Part shown: piece after piece, positions 16,086 through 24,593 of the stretch | Layout of the letters: every line of letters starts with the position of its first letter | Position numbering within the stretch: the stretch's first letter is position 1 | Source of the DNA: RGIG3009 sp045578625 | Lineage (GTDB): Bacteria; Bacillota; Clostridia; Oscillospirales; Acutalibacteraceae | DNA length: 64,000 nucleotides | Direction: 5' to 3' | NCBI GenBank assembly: GCA_045578625.1 | Contig: JAZNKN010000011.1 | Coordinates: forward strand, 25,980-89,979 | The notes under the pieces: generated by a model | The model's input: the letters and a program-made list of their open reading frames with translations, nothing else | Databases searched by the model: none | Told to the model about the DNA's origin: nothing | Program-made: the position numbers and the translations under genes

Positions 16086-16883
16086 ATGTTACTCGCTCGC
16101 GAGATCGCGTATCATCAGCAGGGGCGCGCCCCCTCCGTTCACCACTCCCACACCGACAGTGACTCGCTGGAGGTCATCCAGATCCTCTCCGGCGACGGCA
16201 ACGCGCTCATTAGCGACCAGACCTATCCGTTAGCCCCCAATATTCTGCTGTTTATCGACTCCGCCAACATCCACTCGCTCAACCCGCAAAACGAGGAGAC
16301 CTATTGCCGCAACAAGCTCATCGTGCGGCGCAGTACCATCGAAAAAGGGCTGCAAGCGGTCGGCGCGCAATCGCTGCTCAGCGTATTTGAAGAAGCCGGC
16401 GGCACCTGCTTTACACTGTCACCGGATCTCGCCGGCCGTATTGACGGTGTGTTCAACGCAATGGCCGAAAAACCGCAGGACAATGCCGTGATATTCAGCT
16501 CGTTCATCTATCTGTTGACGACGCTGACCCCACAGGACCGTCTGTATGCGCAGGTTGCCGACACCCGCGTTTCCCGTGTGCTGCATTTCCTCCACACGCG
16601 CTATGCCGAGCCTATCACCATCGATATGCTCGCCGAGGACTCCCACATCAGCAAATATTATCTGTGCCGTCTGTTCCGCAACTGCACCGGTATGAGCATC
16701 ATTCAGTATCTCAACGAGCAGCGCATCTCCTCCGCGCGCCGTCTGCTGACACAGACGCGCCGCTCCATTACCTCTATCGCTCAGGATTGCGGCTTTGGCA
16801 GTCCATCCCATTTCTGCGCCTTGTTCCGCGAGCACGAGGGAATGACCCCGCGCGATTTCCGTAATAAACACATCAACCGATAA
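16086..16883 (+). CDS. AraC family transcriptional regulator
   Basis: 265 aa from ATG 16086, eight bases after AAGGAGG. The N-terminal half is a cupin-like sensor (LEVIQILSGDGNALISDQTYPLAPN), and the C-terminal 100 residues contain the two helix-turn-helix units: ITIDMLAEDSHISKYYLCRLFRNCTG and ITSIAQDCGFGSPSHFCALFREHEGMTP. Such regulators usually sense a sugar. It lies 46 bases after the beta-helix lipoprotein and may regulate it; no target sites were identified. Confidence 0.88.
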   Translation: MLLAREIAYHQQGRAPSVHHSHTDSDSLEVIQILSGDGNALISDQTYPLAPNILLFIDSANIHSLNPQNEETYCRNKLIVRRSTIEKGLQAVGAQSLLSVFEEAGGTCFTLSPDLAGRIDGVFNAMAEKPQDNAVIFSSFIYLLTTLTPQDRLYAQVADTRVSRVLHFLHTRYAEPITIDMLAEDSHISKYYLCRLFRNCTGMSIIQYLNEQRISSARRLLTQTRRSITSIAQDCGFGSPSHFCALFREHEGMTPRDFRNKHINR

Positions 16884-16891
16884 AACAAAAC

Positions 16892-16920
16892 GAAGCCCGA
16901 GGGATCCTCCCTCGGGCTTC
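16892..16920. terminator. Bidirectional terminator
   Basis: Perfect GAAGCCCGAGGGA / TCCCTCGGGCTTC stem with a three-base loop between convergent genes. Confidence 0.85.
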
Positions 16921-16922
16921 GC

Positions 16923-17432
16923 TTATTCCTGCAGTTCAAATTCAGAAAACGTGACCGCCAACGGTATCGACGGCACCGACAGCGACAGCGGCACACCAGT
17001 CTTGGCGTCACACACCAATTCGTAAGCGCCGTTATCCCCGCTGCCGTTAATAAACAGCTTCCCGCTTTCCTGGTGCCGTTCCCCTTCGCCGCGGATCGCA
17101 GCATCCAGTACCGCCACGATCTCCTCGCCCAGCGCACTTTCGGGAATGGTTTGGGGATCAACGGAAAAGCTCATCCCATTCATCTCTAGCTCTACCGACT
17201 CGCCGTCCCACAGCGCCGTCATTCCGGCCAGTGACTCCGGCGCAGAAAAGGTCAGTTTCAGCGTACCGGCTGTCTGTCGGGTCAGCGTCCCCTTCACATC
17301 CATATCCTTGTAGTCAGCCTGTATCCGACAGGTAAAACCGTTCCCCACCGGATCGGCAGTCTGGGTCGATCGCCGGCAACCCGTTACCAGCAGTATCAGT
17401 GCGAATACGATCAGTGCTGCGCCTCGGCGCAT
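16923..17432 (-). CDS. Hypothetical lipoprotein
   Basis: 169 aa. Signal peptide with a lipobox LVTGC (Cys 19). The mature part is a beta-rich single domain (FTCRIQADYKDMDVKGTLTR, GTLKLTFSAPESLAGM, GAYELVCDAKTGVPLSLSVP) with the strand pattern of LolA/LppX-like lipoprotein folds, which hold lipids or act as envelope sensors. I do not recognise a named family. It lies seven bases after nnrD and is the last gene of that transcript. Confidence 0.7.
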   Translation of the reverse strand: MRRGAALIVFALILLVTGCRRSTQTADPVGNGFTCRIQADYKDMDVKGTLTRQTAGTLKLTFSAPESLAGMTALWDGESVELEMNGMSFSVDPQTIPESALGEEIVAVLDAAIRGEGERHQESGKLFINGSGDNGAYELVCDAKTGVPLSLSVPSIPLAVTFSEFELQE

Positions 17433-17438
17433 AGTACG

Positions 17439-18296
17439 TCACTCCTGTTGTTCCAATTGCAGAAACAACCCACTGAGCTCCTCAAGCATATCGGTCGGCA
17501 ACATCGCGTGCTGTGACAGCCGCGCTGCCGCGCGATCACCTGCCGCGCCGTGCAGATACACGCCACACCGCGCCGCATCGGCGGGTGGCATTCCCTGCGC
17601 CACCAAACCGGCGATCATGCCGGCAAGCACATCGCCGCTTCCGCCGACCGCCATACCGGGATTACCGGTGGGATTTACCCACACCTCACCCGATGGCGCA
17701 GCGATCACGGTATGATGCCCCTTGAGTACCACTACCGCACCGGTTCGCTGTACCGCCTCTTTTGCCGCGGCAAGGCGATCCGCTTGAACGGTCGCCACCG
17801 AACAGCCGAGCAAGCGCGACAGCTCCATCGGATGCGGTGTCAGTATCAGCGGTGCGTGGATCGTTTCCACTATAGATATATGCCGCGCCGCCGCATTTAT
17901 GCCATCGGCATCCAAAATTATCGGACAGGCCGCTTCGGCGACCAATGCTTCGATCATCGCGGTCGTAGACGGCGACTGTCCCAAGCCGCACCCAACAAGC
18001 AACGCATCCGCCTTCTGCAAGCGTGGCAGCAGCATTTTCACCGCCTGCACACCGCATGCCGCATACGGTACGAAAACCCCCTCCGGTACCTGCACCGCTA
18101 CGATGGGATAGATCGACTCCGGCACCGCCGCTGTCAAAAGCCCGACACCGCTGCGCAATGCCGCCTTCGCCGCCAGTGCTGCCGCGCCCGCCATACCGTA
18201 GCTGCCGCAGACCGACAGCACCGTGCCGTATGTCCCTTTGTGGCTGTCCGCCGAACGCGGTGCAAAGCACCGACGGATCTCCTGCCATTCCATCAT
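17439..18296 (-). CDS. nnrD: ADP-dependent NAD(P)H-hydrate dehydratase
   Basis: 285 aa, equal to the stand-alone C-terminal YjeF domain. The enzyme repairs damaged NAD(P)H hydrates, using ADP or ATP to dehydrate the S-form. Seen motifs: GTYGTVLSVCGSYGMAGAAAL near the start, ILTPHPMELSRLLG and the nucleotide/phosphate-binding NPGMAVGGSGDVLAGMIAGL. The epimerase (YjeF N-terminal) half is not present here and is expected elsewhere. Two ATGs (18296, 18293) follow GGGAGGG. It lies between a small membrane protein and a lipoprotein gene. Confidence 0.92.
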   Translation of the reverse strand: MMEWQEIRRCFAPRSADSHKGTYGTVLSVCGSYGMAGAAALAAKAALRSGVGLLTAAVPESIYPIVAVQVPEGVFVPYAACGVQAVKMLLPRLQKADALLVGCGLGQSPSTTAMIEALVAEAACPIILDADGINAAARHISIVETIHAPLILTPHPMELSRLLGCSVATVQADRLAAAKEAVQRTGAVVVLKGHHTVIAAPSGEVWVNPTGNPGMAVGGSGDVLAGMIAGLVAQGMPPADAARCGVYLHGAAGDRAAARLSQHAMLPTDMLEELSGLFLQLEQQE

Positions 18297-18317
18297 CGAA
18301 ATACCCTCCCAAAAGCA

Positions 18318-18345
18318 AAGTGCGAGTGCCGCGGCACTCGCACTT
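18318..18345 (-). terminator. Hairpin terminator
   Basis: Perfect AAGTGCGAGTGCCG / CGGCACTCGCACTT palindrome right after the stop of the 18349 gene. The T-tract is short (GCTTTT), so part of the transcripts may continue into nnrD. Confidence 0.7.
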
Positions 18346-18348
18346 GGT

Positions 18349-18855
18349 TCATTTTTGCATCTCCGACTGAAGCAAGCGCGGCAATGCCTGGGTAAATGCT
18401 TCCATCACACGCTCGTTTGGCTGAAAGACCACCAAGGTGTATCCGCGTTTCTTGCTGCGGTAGCTGAAGCAATACAGCCCCTCTTCCTTTTCCGAGCAAG
18501 CCGCAAACACCAGACGGTCGACCTGACGGCCCTGCCACTTCTCCGGCTCATACCGGCCCGCACTTTCCAGCTTTTTGAGCGACACGGAGACTACCCGCTC
18601 CCGCTTACGGCGGGCAACGATGCGGTCAATATCAATATCCCCATTGGTGATGCAGTATTCGTACTCAATATTCATGCCCGACAGCAGCCACCACATACCA
18701 TAAATCAACGGTACGACCAGCATCAGCGCCAACGCACCCAAAAACATAAACAGCATGACGGTAAGGATGGAGCACAGCGCCATAATGACCACGGCGAGCG
18801 CGACCTGCGATTTCGTCTTTTTACGAAAAATGATCTGTTCCACAAACGTATCCAA
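18349..18855 (-). CDS. Conserved clostridial membrane protein (DUF6106-like)
   Basis: 168 aa from TTG 18855, giving MDTFVEQI as in related proteins; a GTG at 18864 sits too close to the AAAGG site. Two hydrophobic segments (about residues 18-40 and 42-60) are followed by a cytoplasmic beta-rich domain of about 100 residues (YEYCITNGDIDIDRIVARRKRERVV), the arrangement of DUF6106-like proteins. Function is unknown. It has its own promoter in the gap after uvrC. Confidence 0.72.
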   Translation of the reverse strand: MDTFVEQIIFRKKTKSQVALAVVIMALCSILTVMLFMFLGALALMLVVPLIYGMWWLLSGMNIEYEYCITNGDIDIDRIVARRKRERVVSVSLKKLESAGRYEPEKWQGRQVDRLVFAACSEKEEGLYCFSYRSKKRGYTLVVFQPNERVMEAFTQALPRLLQSEMQK

Positions 18856-18878
18856 AGCGGTCACACCTTTCTTTCAGT

Positions 18879-18907
18879 AGTATACACGACTTACCGCAAA
18901 AAAGCAA
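18879..18907 (-). promoter_or_regulatory. Promoter of the DUF6106-like gene
   Basis: Minus strand -35 TTGCTT (18902-18907), 17 bases, -10 TATACT (18879-18884). Starts about 18 bases before the coding region. Confidence 0.65.
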
Positions 18908-20752
18908 TTATTTTTCCTCGTCAAAAAACCGCACGATGGCTTCCGCCGCCGGCTTGGTCATTCCCTTCACTGCCGCAAGCTGATCCACGGTTGCCCCGCG
19001 CACAGCCGCCACCGAGCCGAAATGCCGCAGCAACAGCGCCGCGCGTTTTTCTCCCACGCCGGGAATACCGGTCAGCGTGCTGCCGATGACGCGCCGCCGC
19101 TTCTGCCGATGATACCCGATGGCAAAGCGATGGACCTCCTCCTGGATCGATGCCGCGAGCGTAAACGCCGCGCGCCGCCCCTGAATAGCGATCTCGCCGC
19201 CCTCAGCGGTGATCGCACGGGTGCGGTGATGACCGTCCTTGACCAAGCCGAACACCGGAATGCCGTAGCCAAAGCTGTCTACCAACGGCTTTACCGCGTC
19301 CAACTGACCGCGGCCGCCGTCCAACAAGATCAGATCCGGCAGCTCACCAAATCCCTCGCCGCTCTCGCGGTGCTGCTCGTATTCCTTGAGCCGACGCTCC
19401 AGCACCTCGCACAAGCAAGCGCAGTCATCCTGCCCCTGCACCGTGCGGATCGCAAACCGCCGATACTCCTGCTTGGCAGGCTTGCCGTTGCGGAACACGA
19501 CCATCGCCCCCACCACGTCGGCACCGCCGGTGTGCGAAATATCGTAGCTTTCAATGCGGCAAGGCGTTTGAGCAAGCCCCAACAGCTGCCGCAGTTCCTC
19601 TAACGCCGTCACGTCGCGACCGCCAGTCTCCAACTGCCGCGCCACCCGCTCCGCCGCGTTGTCACGGCACATCGCCAGCAGCTGCGCCTGCTGTCCGCGC
19701 TGCGGGAACACCAGCTTCACCGCATACCGCGCGCCCTGCGCGGCGGCACGCTCGGTCAAAAAGCGTTCCAACAGTTCGTGATCCTCCACCGGACCGTCCA
19801 TCACAATACGCGGCGGGATCGCGTCACGCATCGTGTAATAGCGGCGCAAAAACTCTGCCTTGGCGGCCGCGGGATCGTCCACGGTGTCCACCAAGAACTC
19901 TTCCCGATCGGACAGCGCCCCACCGGTAAACCGAAACACCTCAAAGCACGCCGTGTCCCCCGCCTGCGCTAACGCCACAATATCCTGCCGCGGCACACGC
20001 GACTGCACGACCTTTTGCTTTTCTCCCAGCTTATCCAACGCCCGAATGCGGTCACGCAGCCGTGCCGCCGTTTCAAAATCCAACGTCTCAGCCGCGGCGT
20101 TCATCCGCTGTGTCAGCAACGCGCTAAGCTTGGCGCTGCCCTGCGTCAGGTACAGCACTGCCTGCTCCACCCGCTCCGCATACTCCGCCTCCGGCACGCG
20201 GCCACTGCACGGTGCGCAGCACTGCCCAATATGATGGTTTAGGCACGGTCGCTCACCGCTTTTTCCGTATTTCAACTGCTTTTTGCAGGTGGATAACTGA
20301 AACAGCCGATTGACCTCGTCCACCGCCTGCCGCAGCACGAAGGAACTCATATATGGCCCGATGTACCGCGCGCCATCCTCCGCCCGCTGCTTGACCTCGG
20401 TGATCCGCGAATACGGCGGCGGAGAGACCCGGATGTAGCAATAACCCTTGTCGTCCTTCAGCAGAATGTTGTACTTCGGCGCATACTGCTTGATGAGCGA
20501 GCATTCCAGCACCAGCGCCTCAAACTCGCTGCCGGCAACGATGTACTCAAAATGATCCACACGGCTGACCATTTGCCGCACCTTTTCGGTATGGTTGGTA
20601 TCGGAGCCGAAATACTGGCTGACACGGTTGCGGAGCGCCTTGGCCTTACCGATGTAGATGATGGTATCACGGCTGTCCTTCATAATATACACGCCGGGCT
20701 GCAGCGGCAGCGCCATCGCTTGCCGACGCAATTCCTTGATCGTATCCGTCAT
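18908..20752 (-). CDS. uvrC: Excinuclease ABC subunit C
   Basis: 614 aa from ATG 20752 (AAGGGGG eight bases upstream; a GTG at 20761 is too close). UvrC makes both cuts around a DNA lesion in nucleotide excision repair with UvrA and UvrB. The GIY-YIG nuclease domain is at the N-terminus (PGVYIMKDSRDTIIYIGKAK), the UVR helix that contacts UvrB near residues 205-240 (LDFETAARLRDRIRAL), the RNase H-like 5-prime nuclease domain in the middle (ESYDISHTGGADVVGAMVVF, ILLDGGRGQ) and helix-hairpin-helix repeats at the end (LTGIPGVGEKRAALLLRHFG). Complete. uvrA and uvrB are not in the window. Confidence 0.97.
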   Translation of the reverse strand: MTDTIKELRRQAMALPLQPGVYIMKDSRDTIIYIGKAKALRNRVSQYFGSDTNHTEKVRQMVSRVDHFEYIVAGSEFEALVLECSLIKQYAPKYNILLKDDKGYCYIRVSPPPYSRITEVKQRAEDGARYIGPYMSSFVLRQAVDEVNRLFQLSTCKKQLKYGKSGERPCLNHHIGQCCAPCSGRVPEAEYAERVEQAVLYLTQGSAKLSALLTQRMNAAAETLDFETAARLRDRIRALDKLGEKQKVVQSRVPRQDIVALAQAGDTACFEVFRFTGGALSDREEFLVDTVDDPAAAKAEFLRRYYTMRDAIPPRIVMDGPVEDHELLERFLTERAAAQGARYAVKLVFPQRGQQAQLLAMCRDNAAERVARQLETGGRDVTALEELRQLLGLAQTPCRIESYDISHTGGADVVGAMVVFRNGKPAKQEYRRFAIRTVQGQDDCACLCEVLERRLKEYEQHRESGEGFGELPDLILLDGGRGQLDAVKPLVDSFGYGIPVFGLVKDGHHRTRAITAEGGEIAIQGRRAAFTLAASIQEEVHRFAIGYHRQKRRRVIGSTLTGIPGVGEKRAALLLRHFGSVAAVRGATVDQLAAVKGMTKPAAEAIVRFFDEEK

Positions 20753-20778
20753 TCGTGTCACCCCCTTAAAAGCACAAA

Positions 20779-20807
20779 AAGCGCAGCCGCATGACGCAAC
20801 TGCGCTT
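20779..20807 (-). terminator. HPr gene terminator
   Basis: AAGCGCAG / CTGCGCTT stem with a larger loop and a following TTTTT on the minus strand, between the HPr gene and uvrC. Confidence 0.75.
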
Positions 20808-20855
20808 CGGACGCTTCACCACGCAGTGAAACCCCCGTTCAAAACAACCCGTAAC

Positions 20856-21119
20856 TTATTCGGCAAAACCCGACTCGACAAGCGCCACCAGTGCGTCGAC
20901 CGCGGCTTTCTCGTCGTTGCCATCTGCGGTGATGCGGATGTTCGTACCGCCGACAATACCCAGAGACAAAACGCCCAGCAAGCTCTTCGCGTTGACACGG
21001 CGCTCCTCTTTTTCCACCCAGATGGCAGACTTAAACTCGTTAGCCTTCTGAATGAAGAACGTGGCGGGGCGGGCATGCAGACCTACCTGATTCTGCACCA
21101 GTACCTCTTTAACATACAT
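20856..21119 (-). CDS. ptsH: HPr family phosphocarrier protein
   Basis: 87 aa, standard HPr size. It carries phosphate from Enzyme I to sugar permeases, and in Firmicutes its serine-phosphorylated form is a CcpA corepressor. The active His is in VGLHARPATFF and the regulatory Ser region is VNAKSLLGVLSLGI, where S46 would be phosphorylated by HPr kinase. ptsI is not adjacent, as is common in Clostridia. Strong promoter at 21192-21219 and terminator at 20779-20807 make it monocistronic. Confidence 0.92.
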   Translation of the reverse strand: MYVKEVLVQNQVGLHARPATFFIQKANEFKSAIWVEKEERRVNAKSLLGVLSLGIVGGTNIRITADGNDEKAAVDALVALVESGFAE

Positions 21120-21191
21120 ACGAAATACTCCCTCTCATCACTTGACATGACCGAACAAGATCGGTCTGGATTGCCTAACAAGATATTACAT

Positions 21192-21219
21192 ATTATACCA
21201 CAAACTGCGCTCGGGTCAA
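21192..21219 (-). promoter_or_regulatory. HPr gene promoter
   Basis: Minus strand -35 TTGACC (21214-21219), 16-base spacer, -10 TATAAT (21192-21197). The leader contains an ACCGATCTTGTTCGGT hairpin. Confidence 0.75.
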
Positions 21220-21231
21220 ACAAAATCGAGA

Positions 21232-21260
21232 ACAAAAATGCACCCATGTTGCATTTTTGT
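21232..21260 (-). terminator. Terminator after trmD
   Basis: ACAAAAATGCA / TGCATTTTTGT stem, seven-base loop, in the gap between trmD and the HPr promoter. Confidence 0.7.
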
Positions 21261-21334
21261 TTGCCTGCCCTATTTTGAGAAAAAAGCTCGTCCCCAATTT
21301 GTTCAATTTGACGATAACAGTGGATAACTTTTAG

Positions 21335-22090
21335 CTATAATGGCGAGTCTTCCCCGGCGAGCAATTGCTTTTGCTCTTCCAAAAACGCCACCTCACGCGG
21401 GGTCAATTCCGCGTGCTCCAGCATATCCGGACGGTGTCTCAGCGTACGCAGCAGCGATTGCTCGCGCCGCCACGCAGCGATGTTGGCGTGATGTCCGGTG
21501 AGCAGCACCTCCGGCACCTCGCGCCCTTCCCAGACCGCCGGACGCGTATACTGCGGATACTCCAGCAGCGAGGAAAAGTGGCTCTCCTCGGTAAAACACT
21601 GCTCGTCCGACAGCACACCGGGGATCATCCGCGCCACGCAATCAGTCAGCACAAGTGCCGGCAGCTCACCGCCGGTCAGCACGTAGTCGCCAATGGAGAT
21701 CTGCTCGTCCACCAACGCATCCAGCACCCGCTCGTCCACACCCTCGTAATGCCCGCACAGCAAGCACAGATCCGGCAGCTGCGCCAATTCACGCGCCCGC
21801 TGCTGGGTCAGGGTCTTGCCCTGCGGAGACAGATAGATCAGGTGCGGACGGTGACCCAGATCCTCGCACACCGCGCGGAAGCAATCCGCGATCGGTTGAG
21901 CGAACATCACCATGCCCATACCGCCGCCGTAAGGATAGTCATCCACCTGCTTCTGGCGATTTTCCGTATAATCGCGGATCTGGTGAAACCGCAGATCCAA
22001 AATCCCCCGCTGCCGTGCGCGACCGATGATGCTTTCCGCCATCATACGGTCACACGCATCGGGAAACAGCGTTAACAGATCAATTCTCAT
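21335..22090 (-). CDS. trmD: tRNA (guanine-N1-)-methyltransferase
   Basis: 251 aa. TrmD methylates G37 of tRNAs that read CNN/G-containing codons and prevents frameshifting. The SPOUT knot motifs are clear: YLSPQGKTLTQQRARELA, LCGHYEGVDERVLD and SIGDYVLTGGELPALVLTD, with a DNA/tRNA-binding C-terminal helical domain. It overlaps rimM by 11 bases. In many Firmicutes rplS follows trmD; here the operon ends with a terminator and an HPr gene instead. Confidence 0.96.
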   Translation of the reverse strand: MRIDLLTLFPDACDRMMAESIIGRARQRGILDLRFHQIRDYTENRQKQVDDYPYGGGMGMVMFAQPIADCFRAVCEDLGHRPHLIYLSPQGKTLTQQRARELAQLPDLCLLCGHYEGVDERVLDALVDEQISIGDYVLTGGELPALVLTDCVARMIPGVLSDEQCFTEESHFSSLLEYPQYTRPAVWEGREVPEVLLTGHHANIAAWRREQSLLRTLRHRPDMLEHAELTPREVAFLEEQKQLLAGEDSPL

Positions 22091-22595
22091 CGTCTAACAA
22101 TCCCAACATTGGAAAAATTCGGATCACGCCGCCGTCCACGTCGATCTTGCGAATGACCCACGGGATCGCGGGGATCAACACCTCGCTGCCGGACGGCGTG
22201 CGCATGTGATACACGTCGTTGGCGCCGGTATGGCTGACGTCGGTGCATTCACCGTAGACCGCACCGGTATCGTCATCCACCACCGAAAGACCGATCAGAT
22301 CGCAAATGAAATACCGCCCCTTCTCCAGCTTGAGATCACTACGGTCAAGATACAGCATCTGCCCACGCAATGCGGCGGCAGCCTCCACCGTGTCGATCCC
22401 CTCCAGCTTGATCAAAGCGATATTCTTATGAGCGCGGGCGTGAACGCGTACCGCGCGGCGACCCTCGTCAAAATACAGCTTACGCAGACCGGCCAACACC
22501 TCAGGTGTATCGCATTCGGGGCGCACCCGAACCTCGCCGCGTACCCCGTGGGTACCGACGATCTCACCGGCTTCCAGATAGCGTTTCTTCGGCAT
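22080..22595 (-). CDS. rimM: 16S rRNA processing/ribosome maturation factor RimM
   Basis: 171 aa. RimM binds S19 and helps mature the head of the 30S subunit. N-terminal barrel starts LEAGEIVGTHGVRGEVRVRP and the C-terminal PRC-barrel holds LIGLSVVDDDTGAVYGECTD and LIPAIPWVIRKID. Overlaps trmD. ATG 22595 follows GGAGGGG. Confidence 0.95.
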   Translation of the reverse strand: MPKKRYLEAGEIVGTHGVRGEVRVRPECDTPEVLAGLRKLYFDEGRRAVRVHARAHKNIALIKLEGIDTVEAAAALRGQMLYLDRSDLKLEKGRYFICDLIGLSVVDDDTGAVYGECTDVSHTGANDVYHMRTPSGSEVLIPAIPWVIRKIDVDGGVIRIFPMLGLLDDEN

Positions 22596-22617
22596 GAAAT
22601 CCCCTCCGTTCGAAAAG

Positions 22618-22643
22618 ACCTCTCACAGGGACCTGTGAGAGGT
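22618..22643 (-). terminator. Intra-operon hairpin between khpA and rimM
   Basis: Perfect ACCTCTCACAG / CTGTGAGAGGT stem with a four-base loop, followed by CTTTTCG on the minus strand. It lies in the 55-base gap just downstream of khpA. Either a partial terminator or an RNA-stabilising end that gives rpsP-khpA a separate, more abundant transcript. Confidence 0.6.
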
Positions 22644-22650
22644 GATTCGA

Positions 22651-22887
22651 TCAATCGTCGATCTCAACCGAGACCTTGGCATCCTGACGGGACGCAGCGG
22701 CACGCATCACGGTACGCATCGCCTTGGCAATGCGACCTTGCTTACCGATCACGCGACCCATATCATCGGCGGCCACACGCAGATGAAACACGATGGTACC
22801 ATCCGCCTGCGGCTCATCCTGCGTGACCGTCACCGCCGCGGGGTCTTCGACCAAGCCGCGGGCGATCGTCAACAGCAATTCTTCCAT
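22651..22887 (-). CDS. khpA: KH-domain RNA-binding protein
   Basis: 78 aa single KH domain (formerly YlqC). KhpA pairs with KhpB/Jag and binds RNA, with effects on cell size and division. The nucleic-acid loop is GRVIGKQGRIAKAMRTVMRA (GxxG present). Located between rpsP and rimM as in most Firmicutes. ATG 22887 follows an AGG-type site 29 bases after rpsP. Confidence 0.92.
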   Translation of the reverse strand: MEELLLTIARGLVEDPAAVTVTQDEPQADGTIVFHLRVAADDMGRVIGKQGRIAKAMRTVMRAAASRQDAKVSVEIDD

Positions 22888-22916
22888 ATTTGCCCTACCT
22901 TTCGCCGAAAAGCCGA

Positions 22917-23156
22917 TTACACGCCGGCTTTCTTCAGCAGATCCTTGACGGTATCGGTGGGCTGAGCGCCGTTAGCGATCCACTTCTTCGCCTTCTCGAC
23001 GTCCACCTTCACCACGGCCGGCTCTTCCAGCGGGTTGTAATAGCCCAGCTCCTCGATGAAGCGGCCGTCACGGGGATAGCGGGAATCTGCCACCACGATA
23101 CGATAGAACGGAGCCTTCTTCGCGCCCATGCGGCGCAGTCTGATCTTTACTGCCAT
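22917..23156 (-). CDS. rpsP: 30S ribosomal protein S16
   Basis: 79 aa. Typical opening AVKIRLRRMGAKKAPFYRIVVADSR and the ELGYYNPLEEP and KKWIANGAQPTDTVKDLL segments. Strong AGGTAACC-type ribosome site. Sits in the conserved ffh-rpsP-khpA-rimM-trmD order. Confidence 0.97.
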   Translation of the reverse strand: MAVKIRLRRMGAKKAPFYRIVVADSRYPRDGRFIEELGYYNPLEEPAVVKVDVEKAKKWIANGAQPTDTVKDLLKKAGV

Positions 23157-23226
23157 TGTTGGTTACCTCCAAAAACTCTTTATTCTTCAAACCCGACCGC
23201 ACCCGCGGCCATGAATTGAATACCAA

Positions 23227-24588
23227 TCAGAAACCGAACCGGCCGCCCTTGCCGCCGAATCCGAAGCCGGGCATCATACCGCCGCGGCCACCCTTTTTGC
23301 CTGCACTCTTCATGCGCTTGATCATCTGGCGCATCGTGTCATACTGCTTGAGCAGGCGGTTGACGTCCTCCACCCGCATACCGCAGCCGGCAGCGATACG
23401 CCGTTTGCGGGAGGGGTTGATGATATCGGGTTTTTCCCGCTCGCGCTTGGTCATCGATAGGATGATCGCTTCCACGCGGGCGAACTGCTTTTCATCGATA
23501 TCAATATCCTTGATCTGCTTGCCCATGCCCGGAATCATTCCCAGCAGGCTCTTGATATCGCCCATTTTCTGGATCTGTCGGAACTGGTCGAGCAGGTCGT
23601 TGAGATCAAAGTTGTCCTGCCGCAGTTTTTCCGCCAACGCCTCTGCCTCGCGCTCGTCGATCTGCTGCTGTGCCTTTTCTATGAAGGACAGTACGTCACC
23701 CATGCCCAGGATACGCGATGCCATCCGTTCGGGATGGAATACCTCCAGGTCGTCAAGCTTTTCACCGGTACCGGCAAACTTGACCGGCTTGCCGGTGACC
23801 GCGCGTACAGACAGTGCCGCACCGCCGCGGGTATCGCCGTCCAGCTTGGTCAGGATAACGCCGCTGATCTCCAGCGTTTCATTAAAGGACTTGGCGACGT
23901 TTACCGCATCTTGACCGGTCATCGCGTCCACGACCAGCAGGATCTCCTGTGGTGCCACCGCGGCACAGATATTTTTCAGCTCCGTCATCAACTGCTCGTC
24001 AATGTGCAGTCGACCTGCGGTATCCAAAATCACGTAATCGTTACCGTGGTCACGCGCATGAACGACCGCCTGTCGCGCAATGTCCACCGGATTCGCTGTG
24101 CCGCGCTCAAACACCGGCACACCGGCTGCCTCACCCACCACCTGCAGCTGCTTGATAGCCGCGGGACGGTACACGTCACACGCGACGAGCAGCGGGCGAT
24201 GGCCTTGGCTCTTGAGCATTTTACCAAGCTTGGCGGAATGCGTCGTCTTACCGGAGCCTTGCAGGCCACACATCATGATGATGCACGGCGGTCGGTTGGC
24301 ACGCTCCAGATGGCTTGCCTCGCCGCCCATTAGCTTGACCAACTCCTCGTTGACCAGCTTGATGACCATCTGCGCCGGCGTCAGGCTTTCCATCACCTTT
24401 TCGCCGACCGCACGCTCGGAAACAGCCGCCGTAAAATCCTTGGCGACCTTGTAGTTGACGTCCGCCTCAAGCAGCGCCAAGCGCACCTCGCGCATGGCCT
24501 CCTTCACGTCGGCTTCGGTCAGCTTGCCTTTATTTTTCAGCCGTTTGAAGGCGGCTGATAACTTTTCGGAAAGACCCTCAAACGCCAC
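23227..24588 (-). CDS. ffh: Signal recognition particle protein Ffh
   Basis: 453 aa GTPase that binds 4.5S/SRP RNA and signal sequences and delivers ribosomes to FtsY. N domain (residues 1-90), G domain with CGLQGSGKTTHSAKLGK, ILDTAGRLHID and TKLDGDTRGGAAL, then the Met-rich M domain (about 300-435) with RKRRIAAGCGMRVEDVNRLL. It ends in a Gly-rich tail (GMMPGFGFGGKGGRFGF). The GTG/ATG start is five bases after the ylxM stop. Confidence 0.97.
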   Translation of the reverse strand: MAFEGLSEKLSAAFKRLKNKGKLTEADVKEAMREVRLALLEADVNYKVAKDFTAAVSERAVGEKVMESLTPAQMVIKLVNEELVKLMGGEASHLERANRPPCIIMMCGLQGSGKTTHSAKLGKMLKSQGHRPLLVACDVYRPAAIKQLQVVGEAAGVPVFERGTANPVDIARQAVVHARDHGNDYVILDTAGRLHIDEQLMTELKNICAAVAPQEILLVVDAMTGQDAVNVAKSFNETLEISGVILTKLDGDTRGGAALSVRAVTGKPVKFAGTGEKLDDLEVFHPERMASRILGMGDVLSFIEKAQQQIDEREAEALAEKLRQDNFDLNDLLDQFRQIQKMGDIKSLLGMIPGMGKQIKDIDIDEKQFARVEAIILSMTKREREKPDIINPSRKRRIAAGCGMRVEDVNRLLKQYDTMRQMIKRMKSAGKKGGRGGMMPGFGFGGKGGRFGF

Positions 24589-24593
24589 GGCTG

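Noticed and set aside
21120..21334. Gap between trmD and HPr examined for rplS or a small gene
   Set aside because: Only a promoter, terminator and leader hairpin found; no frame of useful length.
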